The notes beneath the pieces were generated by a model, which made no database searches, was not told the DNA's origin, and saw nothing but the letters and a program-made list of their open reading frames with translations. From the NCBI GenBank assembly GCA_002480085.1, contig DKPJ01000016.1, positions 62,001 through 126,000 of the forward strand: 64,000 nt of DNA, given 5' to 3'. The stretch is from Enterobacteriaceae bacterium UBA7338. Its GTDB lineage: Bacteria; Pseudomonadota; Gammaproteobacteria; Enterobacterales; Enterobacteriaceae. Positions 1-9,081 of the stretch are shown piece after piece; positions within the stretch are counted from its first letter, which is position 1, and every line of letters begins with the position of its first letter. A program made the position numbers and the translations under genes.

Positions 1-636
1 ATTGGCCGTGAGCTGGCGCTGCGCTTCGATCAGCTGGAAAATACCCTGACGCGCTCCCTGCATGATGCCATGCGCCCCATCGAAACGCGCATTAAAGAGG
101 AGCTAAGCCATAGCGGGTTCCGGGCGCGTATCAGCCTGCCTGCGTTTCAGGCCAGCACTCTGAACTTCAATACCCGCCAGCTCTTTGTTGACGCTATCGC
201 CTCGGAGGATCTGCCGGTCGGGCAGTCGCGCGTCGGCGGCGTGCGGGAGTCGATGTCCCGCTGGCTCAATAACCCCGGCTGGGGGTGGAATGACTACGTC
301 GTCACCCGCACGCGTTATGTTATCGATGTGTCACTGTTGCATAAGAATTTGATCGCCCATGTTGCGCATTTTTGCGCACAAATTCGTAAAGCTTTAGCGG
401 CACAGGTCGATGTTTCAGTTACGGCGGGGATGGCCACCTTCTTTGCCGAATTTTCGCTAAGTCTTTCCGGACTTCAGGAGAGCCTGCGTGACAGTCTGGC
501 GATCCGCCAGCAGAACGAGTCATCGGTAATGGCGCTTCGTCAGCACCTGAAGCAGTGTATGACGACGGCGAAATGGATCCATGAGGATGCCCGTCTGTTA
601 CGCGATGATATCCAAACCCTATTCGCGGCAGAATAA
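1..636 (+). CDS. crfC: CrfC (YjdA) dynamin-like clamp-binding protein, C-terminal part
   Basis: The reading frame is open from the first base and stops at 636, so only the last 211 residues are present; the GTPase domain lies off the left edge. The visible part is a mostly helical tail with no membrane segment, as expected for the stalk region of a dynamin-like protein. The identification rests on resemblance to E. coli CrfC and on the neighbours: yjcZ starts 2 nt after this stop and proP follows, as in E. coli. In E. coli CrfC is reported to bind the replication clamp and help keep sister nascent DNA together. The 2-nt spacing suggests co-translation with yjcZ. Confidence 0.8.
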   Translation: MGRELALRFDQLENTLTRSLHDAMRPIETRIKEELSHSGFRARISLPAFQASTLNFNTRQLFVDAIASEDLPVGQSRVGGVRESMSRWLNNPGWGWNDYVVTRTRYVIDVSLLHKNLIAHVAHFCAQIRKALAAQVDVSVTAGMATFFAEFSLSLSGLQESLRDSLAIRQQNESSVMALRQHLKQCMTTAKWIHEDARLLRDDIQTLFAAE

Positions 637-638
637 CC

Positions 639-1523
639 ATGAAAAATCGACTACTGGACGGACCTGGGAGCACGCTGGAGTGTATCCATCCGAAGTTTAT
701 CGTCGATCTGGTGCTGGGCATTGACGCTCCCCGCCAAGCGCAGATCGTCCCGCAGCAGCAGCTGTTACGCGATCGCCTGACCCAGGAGATCATGAACCAG
801 ACGCAGCTGCGTCCGTGGGCGATGGCCGGGGTCTTTACTGAGAGCGATGCCCTGCGTCTTGGCCTGGCCGAAAAGCTGGCGAGCATGTTCGATCCGGGGC
901 AGCTGGCGCTCTCGCGTATCACCCAGCGCCTGGCCATGCTGCAGCACAATGCCGAGCGCCGTCCCGCCGCGTCTGCCGCCCTGCCTGAGCAGATTGCCGA
1001 GCTGCACAAGCACTTCAGTCAGCGTGCCGCCTGGAAAGAGAAAGCCTTAACCCAGCGCGGCCTGATGGTGCAGGCGGGCGTACACAGCGAGCAGATCTTT
1101 ACCCGCTGGCGTGCCGGCAAGTACAACGGCTGGTCGATGGCCGGGCGCTGCTATATAGCCCTCGAAGAGCTGCGCTGGGGCGCTTTCGGTGACGCCTGTC
1201 GCCTGACCAGCCCGGAGGCCTCTTCGCTGCTGAAGGACAATCTCCGGATGATGGCCGCCGATTTTCTGGCGCAGGGGATCAACGCCTCGTCCGCCACGCG
1301 CCACTTCTATCATCAGTGGCTTACCACACCTACCACGCCGGGCCTGATGGACTATAAAGATATGCTCGGCTGGCTGGGCGACTGGTGCGATGCGGAGCGC
1401 CACCCGATATGCTGGACCATTACCCAGAGCTGGCAAAACGTGGCGTTGGGCATGCCGAGACTCTGTTCGGCAACGCGGCTGGCGACGGCGATGGTGGATG
1501 AGATCTTTGGGGAGGGCGTGTAA
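639..1523 (+). CDS. yjcZ: YjcZ family protein
   Basis: A 294-residue soluble protein (E. coli YjcZ has 292) directly after crfC. No signal peptide, membrane segment or catalytic motif is evident; it is rich in Leu, Ala, Gln and Arg and looks largely helical. Its molecular function is unknown. In E. coli both yjcZ and yjdA have been reported to affect motility when overexpressed in a c-di-GMP phosphodiesterase mutant, which is only indirect evidence. The tight 2-nt junction with crfC suggests the two products act together. Confidence 0.8.
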   Translation: MKNRLLDGPGSTLECIHPKFIVDLVLGIDAPRQAQIVPQQQLLRDRLTQEIMNQTQLRPWAMAGVFTESDALRLGLAEKLASMFDPGQLALSRITQRLAMLQHNAERRPAASAALPEQIAELHKHFSQRAAWKEKALTQRGLMVQAGVHSEQIFTRWRAGKYNGWSMAGRCYIALEELRWGAFGDACRLTSPEASSLLKDNLRMMAADFLAQGINASSATRHFYHQWLTTPTTPGLMDYKDMLGWLGDWCDAERHPICWTITQSWQNVALGMPRLCSATRLATAMVDEIFGEGV

Positions 1524-1565
1524 CCCCTCCCGGCTGGCAGGAGGGGATGATATGAAATTGCTTTA

Positions 1566-2567
1566 TCAGTGGTGTAACGAGTCCGCTTCCACCGCTTTCT
1601 CCGTACCCGCTGCACTCTGCGGCTCGCCAAAGCGTCTTGCATAGAGCGCCGTAATAATCGGTACCAGAATCGCCGTCACAATCACGCTTGCTGCTACCAG
1701 TGCCGTTGCCGATGCCGCCACCGGTTCGAACGCCGGGTTAATCTGGGCGATAATCACCGGGTTAGCTACCGCTGCGCCTGCCGCCGAAGAGGCCGCTACC
1801 CCTGCTGTACCGTTACCGCCTCCAATCAGCTTGTCAGCCAGAATCAGCGGGATACCGGTGATGATAATCACCGCTACGCCGAGGAAGATACCCAGCAGGC
1901 CGGTTTCCATAATCACTTTCAGGTTGATGGTGTTGCCCAGCGCGAAGCCAAAGAACGGGATCAGCACCGGTGTCGCCTTGCTGAAGAACGCTCGCAGATC
2001 GTGGTCGAGGTTACCCAGCGCGAAGCCGATCAGGAACGGCAGCACCGCACCGATAAAGTGGTGTGGCTCGAAAGAGGCCAGGCCAGCGGAGCCGAGGATC
2101 ACCATGGTCATCAGCGGGCCGGACTCCAGCGACATCAGTACGAATGCCCCAGACTCCTCTTTGGTGCCGTACTGGTTCATCAGGCTGGCGTAGAGCCCGC
2201 CGTTAGTCATATCCATCGCCGAGACAATGGCCAGCACGGAAATCCCGGCAAAGAAGCCTGTCTGAATACCCTGTTCCGGAATAAAGCTGGCGGCAATCAT
2301 TGCCACAACCCATGCGACGGCAATTTTGGTAAGCACCAGAGTACCGGATTTACGCAATACCGTACCGGTGGCGCGTAGATCAATCGAGGCCCCAATGCAG
2401 AAGAACCAGACTGCCAGGATCGGTACCGTCCCGGAAATCATACCCTTAGTGAATGAACCGAAATAGGCACCGGTATCGGGCGCTAAGGTATTTAAGATCG
2501 CGCCGAGCAGCAGCGGAACCAGCATCATCCCACCGGGGATGCGTTCAATTGTGGCCTTGATTTTCAT
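1566..2567 (-). CDS. kdgT: 2-keto-3-deoxygluconate permease
   Basis: A 333-residue, highly hydrophobic protein with about ten membrane segments, glycine- and alanine-rich, beginning MKIKATIERIPGGMMLVPLL. It matches the KdgT family, inner-membrane proton symporters that import 2-keto-3-deoxygluconate from pectin or glucuronate breakdown. The gene stands alone on the minus strand, convergent with yjcZ and divergent from proP. A palindrome matching the KdgR operator lies about 205 bp upstream (2772-2791), so repression by KdgR with relief by its sugar ligand is likely. Start: ATG preceded by GAGGG. Confidence 0.9.
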   Translation of the reverse strand: MKIKATIERIPGGMMLVPLLLGAILNTLAPDTGAYFGSFTKGMISGTVPILAVWFFCIGASIDLRATGTVLRKSGTLVLTKIAVAWVVAMIAASFIPEQGIQTGFFAGISVLAIVSAMDMTNGGLYASLMNQYGTKEESGAFVLMSLESGPLMTMVILGSAGLASFEPHHFIGAVLPFLIGFALGNLDHDLRAFFSKATPVLIPFFGFALGNTINLKVIMETGLLGIFLGVAVIIITGIPLILADKLIGGGNGTAGVAASSAAGAAVANPVIIAQINPAFEPVAASATALVAASVIVTAILVPIITALYARRFGEPQSAAGTEKAVEADSLHH

Positions 2568-2771
2568 TATGAACCCTCACTTCTCATCACGCTGCACGAG
2601 CGAGAAAATAATAGTTTTATTTCAATTGGTTAAGGCATCCTGGCGTTGAGGCCTTCGATCTAATCATGCAAGCTGAACCAGGCGAAACGTGGCTGGCATC
2701 ACTGCCCGCGATAGCCCTGGCTCGTCAGAACTGAGGTTATGATGCGATCTTTGGAATATTGATTCAATGAA

Positions 2772-2791
2772 AATAAAACAGTGTTTTAGTT
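2772..2791 (-). promoter_or_regulatory. Putative KdgR operator for kdgT
   Basis: AATAAAACAGTGTTTTAGTT is a near-perfect palindrome (AAAACA / TGTTTT) matching the known KdgR consensus of enterobacteria. It lies in the kdgT-proP intergenic region. A second, weaker AT-rich partial palindrome lies at about 2604-2623, nearer the kdgT start. Assignment to kdgT rather than proP is inferred from function. Confidence 0.65.
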
Positions 2792-3019
2792 ATCTTCGTC
2801 ACATATTTCGCGTAAAGATTTCTAAAGGATCCACGAGGGGAAATGCGTGTAAATACCTTGTAAAAATTACACTTTTAAAATCGCTAGCGATGAAATAATT
2901 AGCTGAGTTATTGATGGAAATTGTATGTGCATCCTTATTTTATATTCATTGCCGCAGCTTTCCCGTTAACTCGGCTCCAATTTCCGAACGTAGCGGAAAT
3001 AGAGTAACCGCACACTTTG

Positions 3020-3035
3020 TGTGAAGTTGATCACA
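3020..3035 (+). promoter_or_regulatory. CRP site of proP P1
   Basis: TGTGAAGTTGATCACA is a perfect TGTGA-N6-TCACA CRP site. In E. coli, CRP acts at proP P1, whose start lies about 180 bp before the coding region. Here a site centred at 3027.5 puts the P1 start near 3062, the same distance, with the AT-rich sequence at 3051-3060 as the -10 region. Confidence 0.75.
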
Positions 3036-3135
3036 TTTTTAAACCCTGTTAATGTTAATAGCTCGTTAACTGCCCAATCAGGCGTAAACAGGTTTAGTTG
3101 TACAGGCTTTAACCAGGCTGAATAACTAAACCTGC

Positions 3136-3141
3136 TACTCT
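3136..3141 (+). promoter_or_regulatory. Putative proP P2 -10 element (sigma-S/Fis type)
   Basis: GCTACTCT resembles a sigma-S -10 element. It would start transcription near 3148, about 95 bp before proP, matching the place of the RpoS- and Fis-dependent P2 promoter in E. coli. A Fis site would be expected near 3105-3110; the sequence there is AT-rich but too degenerate to call. Confidence 0.45.
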
Positions 3142-3241
3142 TGAAGAGGGGTGCTAAGGCATCCTGAACGTTTAGCATCACCATAGAGGCGTATGCCTTC
3201 CTGGCCAGGCGATTAAGGGCGCAAGTCAAAAGAGGATAAAG

Positions 3242-4744
3242 ATGCTTAAAAGGAAAAAAGTTAAGCCTATTACGCTGCGTGACGTCACCATCATCGATGA
3301 CGGTAAGCTGCGTAAGGCTATTACCGCTGCATCGCTCGGTAATGCGATGGAGTGGTTTGATTTTGGTGTGTATGGCTTTGTAGCTTACGCGCTTGGTAAG
3401 GTTTTCTTCCCGGACGCTAACCCCAGCGTACAGATGATCGCTGCTCTGGGTACGTTCTCGGTTCCCTTCCTGATTCGTCCGCTCGGCGGGCTGTTCTTCG
3501 GTATGCTGGGCGATAAGTATGGTCGCCAGAAGATACTCGCCATCACCATTGTGATTATGTCGATCAGTACCTTCTGTATCGGGCTAATCCCCTCCTATGC
3601 CAGCATCGGCATCTGGGCGCCCATCCTGCTGCTGATCTGTAAGATGGCTCAGGGCTTCTCGGTGGGCGGTGAGTACACCGGCGCATCGATATTTGTCGCT
3701 GAATACTCCCCGGACCGCAAGCGCGGCTTTATGGGTAGCTGGCTCGACTTCGGCTCCATCGCCGGTTTTGTTCTCGGCGCAGGCGTAGTGGTGCTGCTCT
3801 CTACCGTGGTCGGCGAGGAGAACTTCCTCGACTGGGGCTGGCGTATTCCGTTCTTCCTGGCGCTGCCGCTGGGGCTGATTGGTCTCTACCTGCGTCACGC
3901 TCTGGAAGAGACGCCAGCGTTCCAGCAGCATGTAGATAAGCTGGAGCAGGGCGATCGCGAAGGGCTGCAGGATGGGCCTAAGGTCTCGTTTAAAGAGATT
4001 GCGACCAAGCACTGGCGCAGCCTGCTGGCCTGTATCGGTCTGGTGATCTCCACCAATGTGACCTACTACATGCTGCTGACCTACATGCCGAGCTACCTGT
4101 CGCATAACCTGCACTACTCGGAAGATCACGGCGTGCTGATTATTATCGCCATCATGATCGGGATGCTGTTCGTCCAGCCGATTATGGGGCTGTTAAGCGA
4201 CCGCTTCGGCCGTCGTCCGTTCGTTATTCTTGGCAGTACCGCGCTGTTCTTCCTGGCTATTCCGGCCTTTATCATGATTAACAGCGACGTTATCGGCCTG
4301 ATTTTTGCCGGTCTGCTGATGCTGGCGGTGATCCTGAACTGCTTTACCGGGGTGATGGCGTCTACGCTGCCGGCGATGTTCCCGACGCACCTGCGCTTTA
4401 GCGCCCTGGCCAGCGCCTTCAACATCTCGATTCTGATTGCGGGCCTGACGCCGACTCTGGCGGCCTGGCTGGTGGAGAGCACTGAGAACCTGATGATGCC
4501 AGCCTACTACCTGATGGTGGTGGCAGTGATTGGTCTGATCACCGGTATCACGATGAAGGAGACAGCCAACCGTCCGCTGCGCGGCGCGACCCCTGCGGCA
4601 TCGGATATGCAGGAAGCGCGTGAGATCCTGCAGGAGCATCACGACAACATTGAGCAGAAAATCGAGGATATCGATCAGGAGATTGCGGAGCTGCAGAAGA
4701 AGCGTTCGCGGCTGGTCGATCAGCATCCGAAGATTAACGAGTAA
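3242..4744 (+). CDS. proP: Osmosensory proline/glycine betaine-H+ symporter ProP
   Basis: At 500 residues it has the same length as E. coli ProP and nearly the same sequence, beginning MLKRKKVKPITLRDVTIIDD. It is a major facilitator superfamily transporter with twelve membrane segments, carrying the MFS loop motifs GDKYGRQK and SDRFGRRP. The C-terminal ~45 residues form a heptad-patterned tail (HHDNIEQKIEDIDQEIAELQ) corresponding to the antiparallel coiled coil that tunes osmotic activation in E. coli. It takes up proline, betaine and related osmoprotectants at high osmolality. It is monocistronic, ending in a strong terminator, and is preceded by CRP- and sigma-S-type promoter elements. Confidence 0.98.
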   Translation: MLKRKKVKPITLRDVTIIDDGKLRKAITAASLGNAMEWFDFGVYGFVAYALGKVFFPDANPSVQMIAALGTFSVPFLIRPLGGLFFGMLGDKYGRQKILAITIVIMSISTFCIGLIPSYASIGIWAPILLLICKMAQGFSVGGEYTGASIFVAEYSPDRKRGFMGSWLDFGSIAGFVLGAGVVVLLSTVVGEENFLDWGWRIPFFLALPLGLIGLYLRHALEETPAFQQHVDKLEQGDREGLQDGPKVSFKEIATKHWRSLLACIGLVISTNVTYYMLLTYMPSYLSHNLHYSEDHGVLIIIAIMIGMLFVQPIMGLLSDRFGRRPFVILGSTALFFLAIPAFIMINSDVIGLIFAGLLMLAVILNCFTGVMASTLPAMFPTHLRFSALASAFNISILIAGLTPTLAAWLVESTENLMMPAYYLMVVAVIGLITGITMKETANRPLRGATPAASDMQEAREILQEHHDNIEQKIEDIDQEIAELQKKRSRLVDQHPKINE

Positions 4745-4759
4745 GTTTCAGTACTCAGC

Positions 4760-4786
4760 AAAAAGCGGGCCTCGGCCCGCTTTTTT
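4760..4786 (+). terminator. proP rho-independent terminator
   Basis: AAGCGGGC-CTCG-GCCCGCTT stem-loop followed by a run of T, 16 bp after the proP stop. The A-run on the other side means it could also act for the convergent minus-strand gene ending at 4798. Confidence 0.9.
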
Positions 4787-4797
4787 ATTGCCCGCTC

Positions 4798-5754
4798 TCA
4801 ACAACCCGCTGCGATGTAGTCTCCGTTGGCACTCACCGGGATCACAGTTAAAAACAGCACGGTGGCAAACAGGATTAACGCCACGCCGCCAGCTACTTTT
4901 AAGCCAGGCACCACCCACGCCAGACGCTGTGCCTCGCCACCAAACAGCGCCGCCGTGCGTCCGCGGGCATAGCGCACCGCTAGCGAGAGGCCCATAATCG
5001 ACAGCGCCGTACCCAGTGACATCGTCATGACGGCGGCAATCCCCCAGCTCACAATCCCCAGCGCGTTAGAGAAGAGCAGGATCATAATGGCTCCGCTGCA
5101 CGGGCGCGCGCCGATCGCCAGAATCACCCCCAGCCGCGTCTTCCAGTCGCCCTGGGTCGCCATGCCCACCCCATGATGGCCGCAGCCGCAGTCCGGCGCG
5201 TGCTGATGCCCGAGCGGCGTCAGGGAGGCGATGCGCATCCTGCGCGGCCTGAGGCTCTTCAGCGCCTGATAAATAACATATGCGCCGAAGCCGCCAATCA
5301 TCAGGGCGCTGATCTTCTCAACGTACCAGCGGCTTTCGCTCAGGTCGCCCGCCGCCAGGTTAAAGCCAACCGCCAGAATAAAGACGAACAGGATGGCGCT
5401 GACGCCCTGCATCAGGCTGCCAAGAAACGGCACCACGCGGGTAGCCAGCTGGCTCTCCTGGTTGGTGCTGAGATAGGTGGCGACGATAAACTTACCGTGG
5501 CCCGGTCCAACCGCGTGCAGCACACCGTAGAGAAACGCGCCGGCCAGCAGCCAGAGGCCGCCGCTGTACTGGTGGTTATTGAGCTGCAACAGGTACATCA
5601 CCAGATAGCGGTGGAGAGTAATCTGCGCGCTCAGGCACCACTGAATAAATGCCCCCCAGTGGCTGTGCAGGGTGAAGAGGGCGAAGAGCGCGATGAGCAG
5701 GAGCATCACCGCGCCGGGAGTACGCCAGTGTCGGGTAAGCAGTTGCGTAGTCAT
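4798..5754 (-). CDS. NicO/RcnA-family nickel-cobalt (metal) permease
   Basis: A 318-residue inner-membrane protein with about seven hydrophobic segments. Family hallmarks are the histidine motif GVLHAVGPGHGK in an early membrane segment and GARPCSGAI in a later one. A short His/Cys-rich cytoplasmic loop (HQHAPDCGCGHHG) is a likely metal-binding site. NicO relatives move Ni, Co or Zn; direction and metal cannot be told from sequence. In many enterobacteria such a permease follows a DUF1007 periplasmic partner, but none is present here: the gene stands alone between proP and the autotransporter gene. Start: the ATG at 5754. Confidence 0.8.
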   Translation of the reverse strand: MTTQLLTRHWRTPGAVMLLLIALFALFTLHSHWGAFIQWCLSAQITLHRYLVMYLLQLNNHQYSGGLWLLAGAFLYGVLHAVGPGHGKFIVATYLSTNQESQLATRVVPFLGSLMQGVSAILFVFILAVGFNLAAGDLSESRWYVEKISALMIGGFGAYVIYQALKSLRPRRMRIASLTPLGHQHAPDCGCGHHGVGMATQGDWKTRLGVILAIGARPCSGAIMILLFSNALGIVSWGIAAVMTMSLGTALSIMGLSLAVRYARGRTAALFGGEAQRLAWVVPGLKVAGGVALILFATVLFLTVIPVSANGDYIAAGC

Positions 5755-5843
5755 AGGCCGCCAGTCGGGTGAAAAGTTGCCGAATTATAGTGCATGGTGC
5801 GGCATTTTAGAGCGTCTGGCTACAGGTGCGGTCAGGCACAAAG

Positions 5844-5869
5844 CAAAAACCCGCCACGAGAGCGGGTTC
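5844..5869 (-). terminator. Terminator of the autotransporter gene
   Basis: On the minus strand a GC-rich hairpin (AACCCGC / GCGGGTT) is followed by a T-run, starting about 18 bp beyond the stop codon at 5887. Confidence 0.85.
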
Positions 5870-5886
5870 TTAAATATCAGCCAGGC

Positions 5887-8800
5887 TTAGAACGTTTTGC
5901 GTAAACGCAGGCTGAAGGTGTGCGCCTGATAGCGGTCACCCGCCTGCAGATCGTAGCGTGCGTCGAAGCTCAATTCATTCGCATCATACAGCGTGCTGCC
6001 GATGGCCAGGCCTGCCATATCTTCTACTGGCGATGCGCCTTTAGTGATAAAGCTGGTTTCACCAACGGTATCGGCGGCGTAGGAGGCGCGGCTGCTAACC
6101 TGACGGTCATCGTACTGATGGATCCAGGAGAGCTGAGCAAACGGCGTCAGGTTGCCCAGATCCGTTGCGAAGGTTTTCTCAATCCGCGCACCAATATCAC
6201 TTACCACAGACTGCGAATGAAGGCTGCTGACATCCAGCGCCATGCCGTTGCCGCCGGTCTCTTTGTAGCCATCAACGTGCTGATAACCATACGTCAGGCT
6301 GGCAAGCGGGGTCAGCACTATATCGGCTGGCAGCGTTAGCGGGTAGCCAAACTCTGTTTGCAGCGTGATAGATTGCCCGTTGAACTTGCCATTAGCCGCG
6401 CCGGAGAAGCCGGTGAAGTCAGCCCGACGAACGGAGCTGTAGTTCTGGCGGTTCACACCAGCGGAGAGGTTCAGATACCACGGTTCACCGGTGTAGCCTG
6501 CGTAACCAATCACGCCGTAGTTGTCAGCGGTAGAGGTGTTGCCGGACAGATTGTCTTTACCGTGTACGGAGGTGTTGCTGTAGTTCACCGCCGCACCCAG
6601 ACGCCAGTCGTCACCCAGCGCACGGTCAGCACCGAGGATCAGACCGCCAAATTTAGCAGAGTAACCGCTAACGTCATCGGTGCTCTCCTGGCGCGCGTAA
6701 CCGCCAAACGGTTGGCCCCAGACGATCCAGTTGCTGGCGTAGTCGTCACCGGTGGCAACGCCGCTGTTACCGGAGGCGGATGGGTTACGTACTGCATCAA
6801 TGTGGGCGCCGACCACCGCCTGCGCGGTAGAGGTCGCCACGGTCGTTGCGGAGCTGGCATTGATGTTCTGACCTGGCGACAGGCGCTCGCCTACGCGGTT
6901 AGCTTCCTGAGTGCCTTCAATGGCCAGCGAGGCGTTGTAAAGCTCCAGTAGCTCCGGAGAAGAGATACCTGAATAGTTACCCAAACCGCCCAGTGCCGCA
7001 GTGGCGCTCTGAATGGTCGCCGGGCCATGCCTGGTCGGCTGCGTAGGCGCAGCTGGCTCAGATGGCGTTGGCTCTGCCACAACCGGCGGGATAACTACCG
7101 GAGGGATAACTTCCGGCTCGGTTACTACCGGCGGCGTGACCACTGGTGGAGTGACTTCCGGCTCAGTGACTACCGGCGGCGTGACCACTGGCGGCGTGAC
7201 TTCCGGCTCTTCTACCACTGGCGGCGTGACGACAGGCTCTGCGCCAACGGTTAATACCAGCGCCTTGCTGGCACCATCCTCATAGACCGAACCGGTTACC
7301 ACACCGTCATAGCCGATCGCCTGGTAGCTCAGTTTATCCGCGTTGTAGTTAGTTTCTGCACCGGCAGCATTGATCACCACATAGCGCTGACCTTCAGCAA
7401 AACTGTAGGTGCTGCCGGTACGCAGTAGCTTAACGCTGGAGTTCGCATCGATAGTAGCATTGCCCGTCACGTTCAGACGGCCATAACCCGTATCAGCAGT
7501 AATCTCATTGCCAGGGATTGCCAGATCGGAGATACCAGAGATCAGGGTGGCGGCAGCGTTCTGGTGGTAGTTACCGGAAATCGTGATGCTGTTGTTCACC
7601 TGCAACGAGGCTTCGCTGTTGAGCACGGTGTCGGCTGTGTAGATATGATCGTTTAGCAGCAGTGAGCCTGTGCCAAACACGATGCCCGAACCATAATTGC
7701 TGATATTGCCGACGCCATTGAGACCGGTTAAGGTGCCCTGCGTTGTCGTTCCGCCGTTAATCGTCAATGGCTTAGTGCCGCTGAAGTAAATATCGCCCTT
7801 TATTAGCCCAGCGTTGTTCAGCGTAACGGCAGTGCTGCTTACATTATCCCAGCTATCCATAGCAAAGGCGAAACGATCCCCGCTCAACGTCCCGTTATTG
7901 ACGATATCAATTTGCGAGAGCTGATTATTGTAGCTGGAGAGATAAAGGCCAATATCACCGCTAGAGATATTGCCGTTGTTAACGATCTTGCTGACGCCGT
8001 TATTCTGGTTGCTATTAAAGCTTTCAAAATAGACGCCATATTCTTTTGAGGTGATTTCACCCTTATTTTCAATGACATCTATAGTGCCACCGTTAAGTAT
8101 GCCGAAGGTGTTACCGCTGATTTTATTATCATTGATGAGGGTATTGATCGTTCCATAGTTGAAGATACCCGCACCGTAATAATTTTCCGTATTTCCTGTC
8201 TGGATCGTCCCAGTGTTATGCAGCGTGCCGATGGTGCCCTGATTATAGATTGCCCCATTTTGTCCGTAGTACATACCACTGTTATTGGTGGCTGAGGAAA
8301 TCATGCCCGCGTTAGTCAGGTTATCAATGGTGCCCTGGTTGTAGATACCGCGGTAGCCTGTGATGGTCCCGTCCACGGTATTGGTAAAGGTAGTGATATG
8401 CCCTTCGTTATCCACTGCGCCAGTATTCTCATAGCTGTAGCTGTAATTATCCGGCGCGCTTTGGATAGTCCCGCTGTTGGTAAATGAGTCCACCACACCT
8501 GATTGGCCTACCGCGACAATGCTGCCATAGTGATTCGGATTTACGCTCTTAATAGTTCCAGTATTACTGAATGCACCTACCGTCCCATCGATCTGCACAA
8601 TATTGCTGTCTGGAAAGTAGAAATCATCGACGAAATCATTAATAACGCCATCGTTGGTCAGGGTAGTGACCGTAACGTCCTGATTTACGTTCAATGCCGT
8701 AGTCGGCGCACCGGTAAGCGTTCCCGCACTGGTGATGTGAACCAGATTAGCAGAGTGATCGATCTGAAGATTATTCGATGGCGTGTCGATAATGACATCA

Positions 8801-8892
8801 GAGGTTGCGAAAGCGTGAGTCGTCAGCACGCCTTGTGCCGCCGTTGAAGCTACCAGCAGAGAGATCAGCTGGCTAAGACGTTTCTTTTTCAT
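5887..8892 (-). CDS. Autotransporter with beta-helical passenger and outer-membrane beta-barrel (type Va)
   Basis: The start is taken at the ATG at 8892 because MKKKRLSQLISLLVASTAAQ begins a typical Sec signal peptide ending near THAFA. An in-frame ATG 30 codons earlier has no ribosome-binding site and would bury the signal. This gives 1001 residues. After the signal, about 530 residues consist of repeating NxGTI / NNGxI units typical of a right-handed beta-helix passenger (adhesin-like; no protease motif seen). A Pro/Val/Glu-rich linker with 15-residue repeats follows. The last ~280 residues are an autotransporter beta-barrel ending in SLRLRKTF, with the terminal Phe that signals barrel assembly. 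The substrate or ligand is unknown. Adhesion or biofilm is a family-based guess. Confidence 0.85.
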   Translation of the reverse strand: MKKKRLSQLISLLVASTAAQGVLTTHAFATSDVIIDTPSNNLQIDHSANLVHITSAGTLTGAPTTALNVNQDVTVTTLTNDGVINDFVDDFYFPDSNIVQIDGTVGAFSNTGTIKSVNPNHYGSIVAVGQSGVVDSFTNSGTIQSAPDNYSYSYENTGAVDNEGHITTFTNTVDGTITGYRGIYNQGTIDNLTNAGMISSATNNSGMYYGQNGAIYNQGTIGTLHNTGTIQTGNTENYYGAGIFNYGTINTLINDNKISGNTFGILNGGTIDVIENKGEITSKEYGVYFESFNSNQNNGVSKIVNNGNISSGDIGLYLSSYNNQLSQIDIVNNGTLSGDRFAFAMDSWDNVSSTAVTLNNAGLIKGDIYFSGTKPLTINGGTTTQGTLTGLNGVGNISNYGSGIVFGTGSLLLNDHIYTADTVLNSEASLQVNNSITISGNYHQNAAATLISGISDLAIPGNEITADTGYGRLNVTGNATIDANSSVKLLRTGSTYSFAEGQRYVVINAAGAETNYNADKLSYQAIGYDGVVTGSVYEDGASKALVLTVGAEPVVTPPVVEEPEVTPPVVTPPVVTEPEVTPPVVTPPVVTEPEVIPPVVIPPVVAEPTPSEPAAPTQPTRHGPATIQSATAALGGLGNYSGISSPELLELYNASLAIEGTQEANRVGERLSPGQNINASSATTVATSTAQAVVGAHIDAVRNPSASGNSGVATGDDYASNWIVWGQPFGGYARQESTDDVSGYSAKFGGLILGADRALGDDWRLGAAVNYSNTSVHGKDNLSGNTSTADNYGVIGYAGYTGEPWYLNLSAGVNRQNYSSVRRADFTGFSGAANGKFNGQSITLQTEFGYPLTLPADIVLTPLASLTYGYQHVDGYKETGGNGMALDVSSLHSQSVVSDIGARIEKTFATDLGNLTPFAQLSWIHQYDDRQVSSRASYAADTVGETSFITKGASPVEDMAGLAIGSTLYDANELSFDARYDLQAGDRYQAHTFSLRLRKTF
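7080..7234 (-). repeat. 45-bp tandem repeat encoding a PPVVTPPVVTEPEVT-type linker
   Basis: Units recur every 45 bp (the shared string CTTCCGGCTC begins at 7110, 7155 and 7200), with degenerate half-units on both sides. Each encodes 15 residues of Pro/Val/Glu/Thr linker between passenger and barrel. Such repeats vary in number by slippage or recombination. Confidence 0.85.
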
Positions 8893-9081
8893 GTATGCCA
8901 CTGCAATGTTGCGATAGTTGTTAAAAAACAGACGAGAGTTGCTTCGGATTAATCCGATACCATTTGTGCGGAGAATATACATTTCGTTGCAAAAAACAAT
9001 AAGGTTTGCTTAATTATTTCTTTATGAAATAAATTCACGATGCTTGTGGGTATTGCGGTTTAGGTTAGGGAGCGTCAGGGG

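Noticed and set aside
2966..3229. 87-codon minus-strand frame upstream of proP
   Set aside because: It covers the CRP site and promoters of proP and has no ribosome-binding site or similarity to known proteins.
7080..7234. Possible CRISPR array
   Set aside because: The units are adjacent, in-frame coding repeats with no unique spacers.
7013..7285. Plus-strand Gly/Thr-rich repeat protein
   Set aside because: It is the complement of the autotransporter linker repeat; repeated DNA keeps the reverse frames open.
5887..8982. Autotransporter start at 8982
   Set aside because: It adds 30 residues ahead of a clear signal peptide and has no ribosome-binding site; 8892 is preferred.
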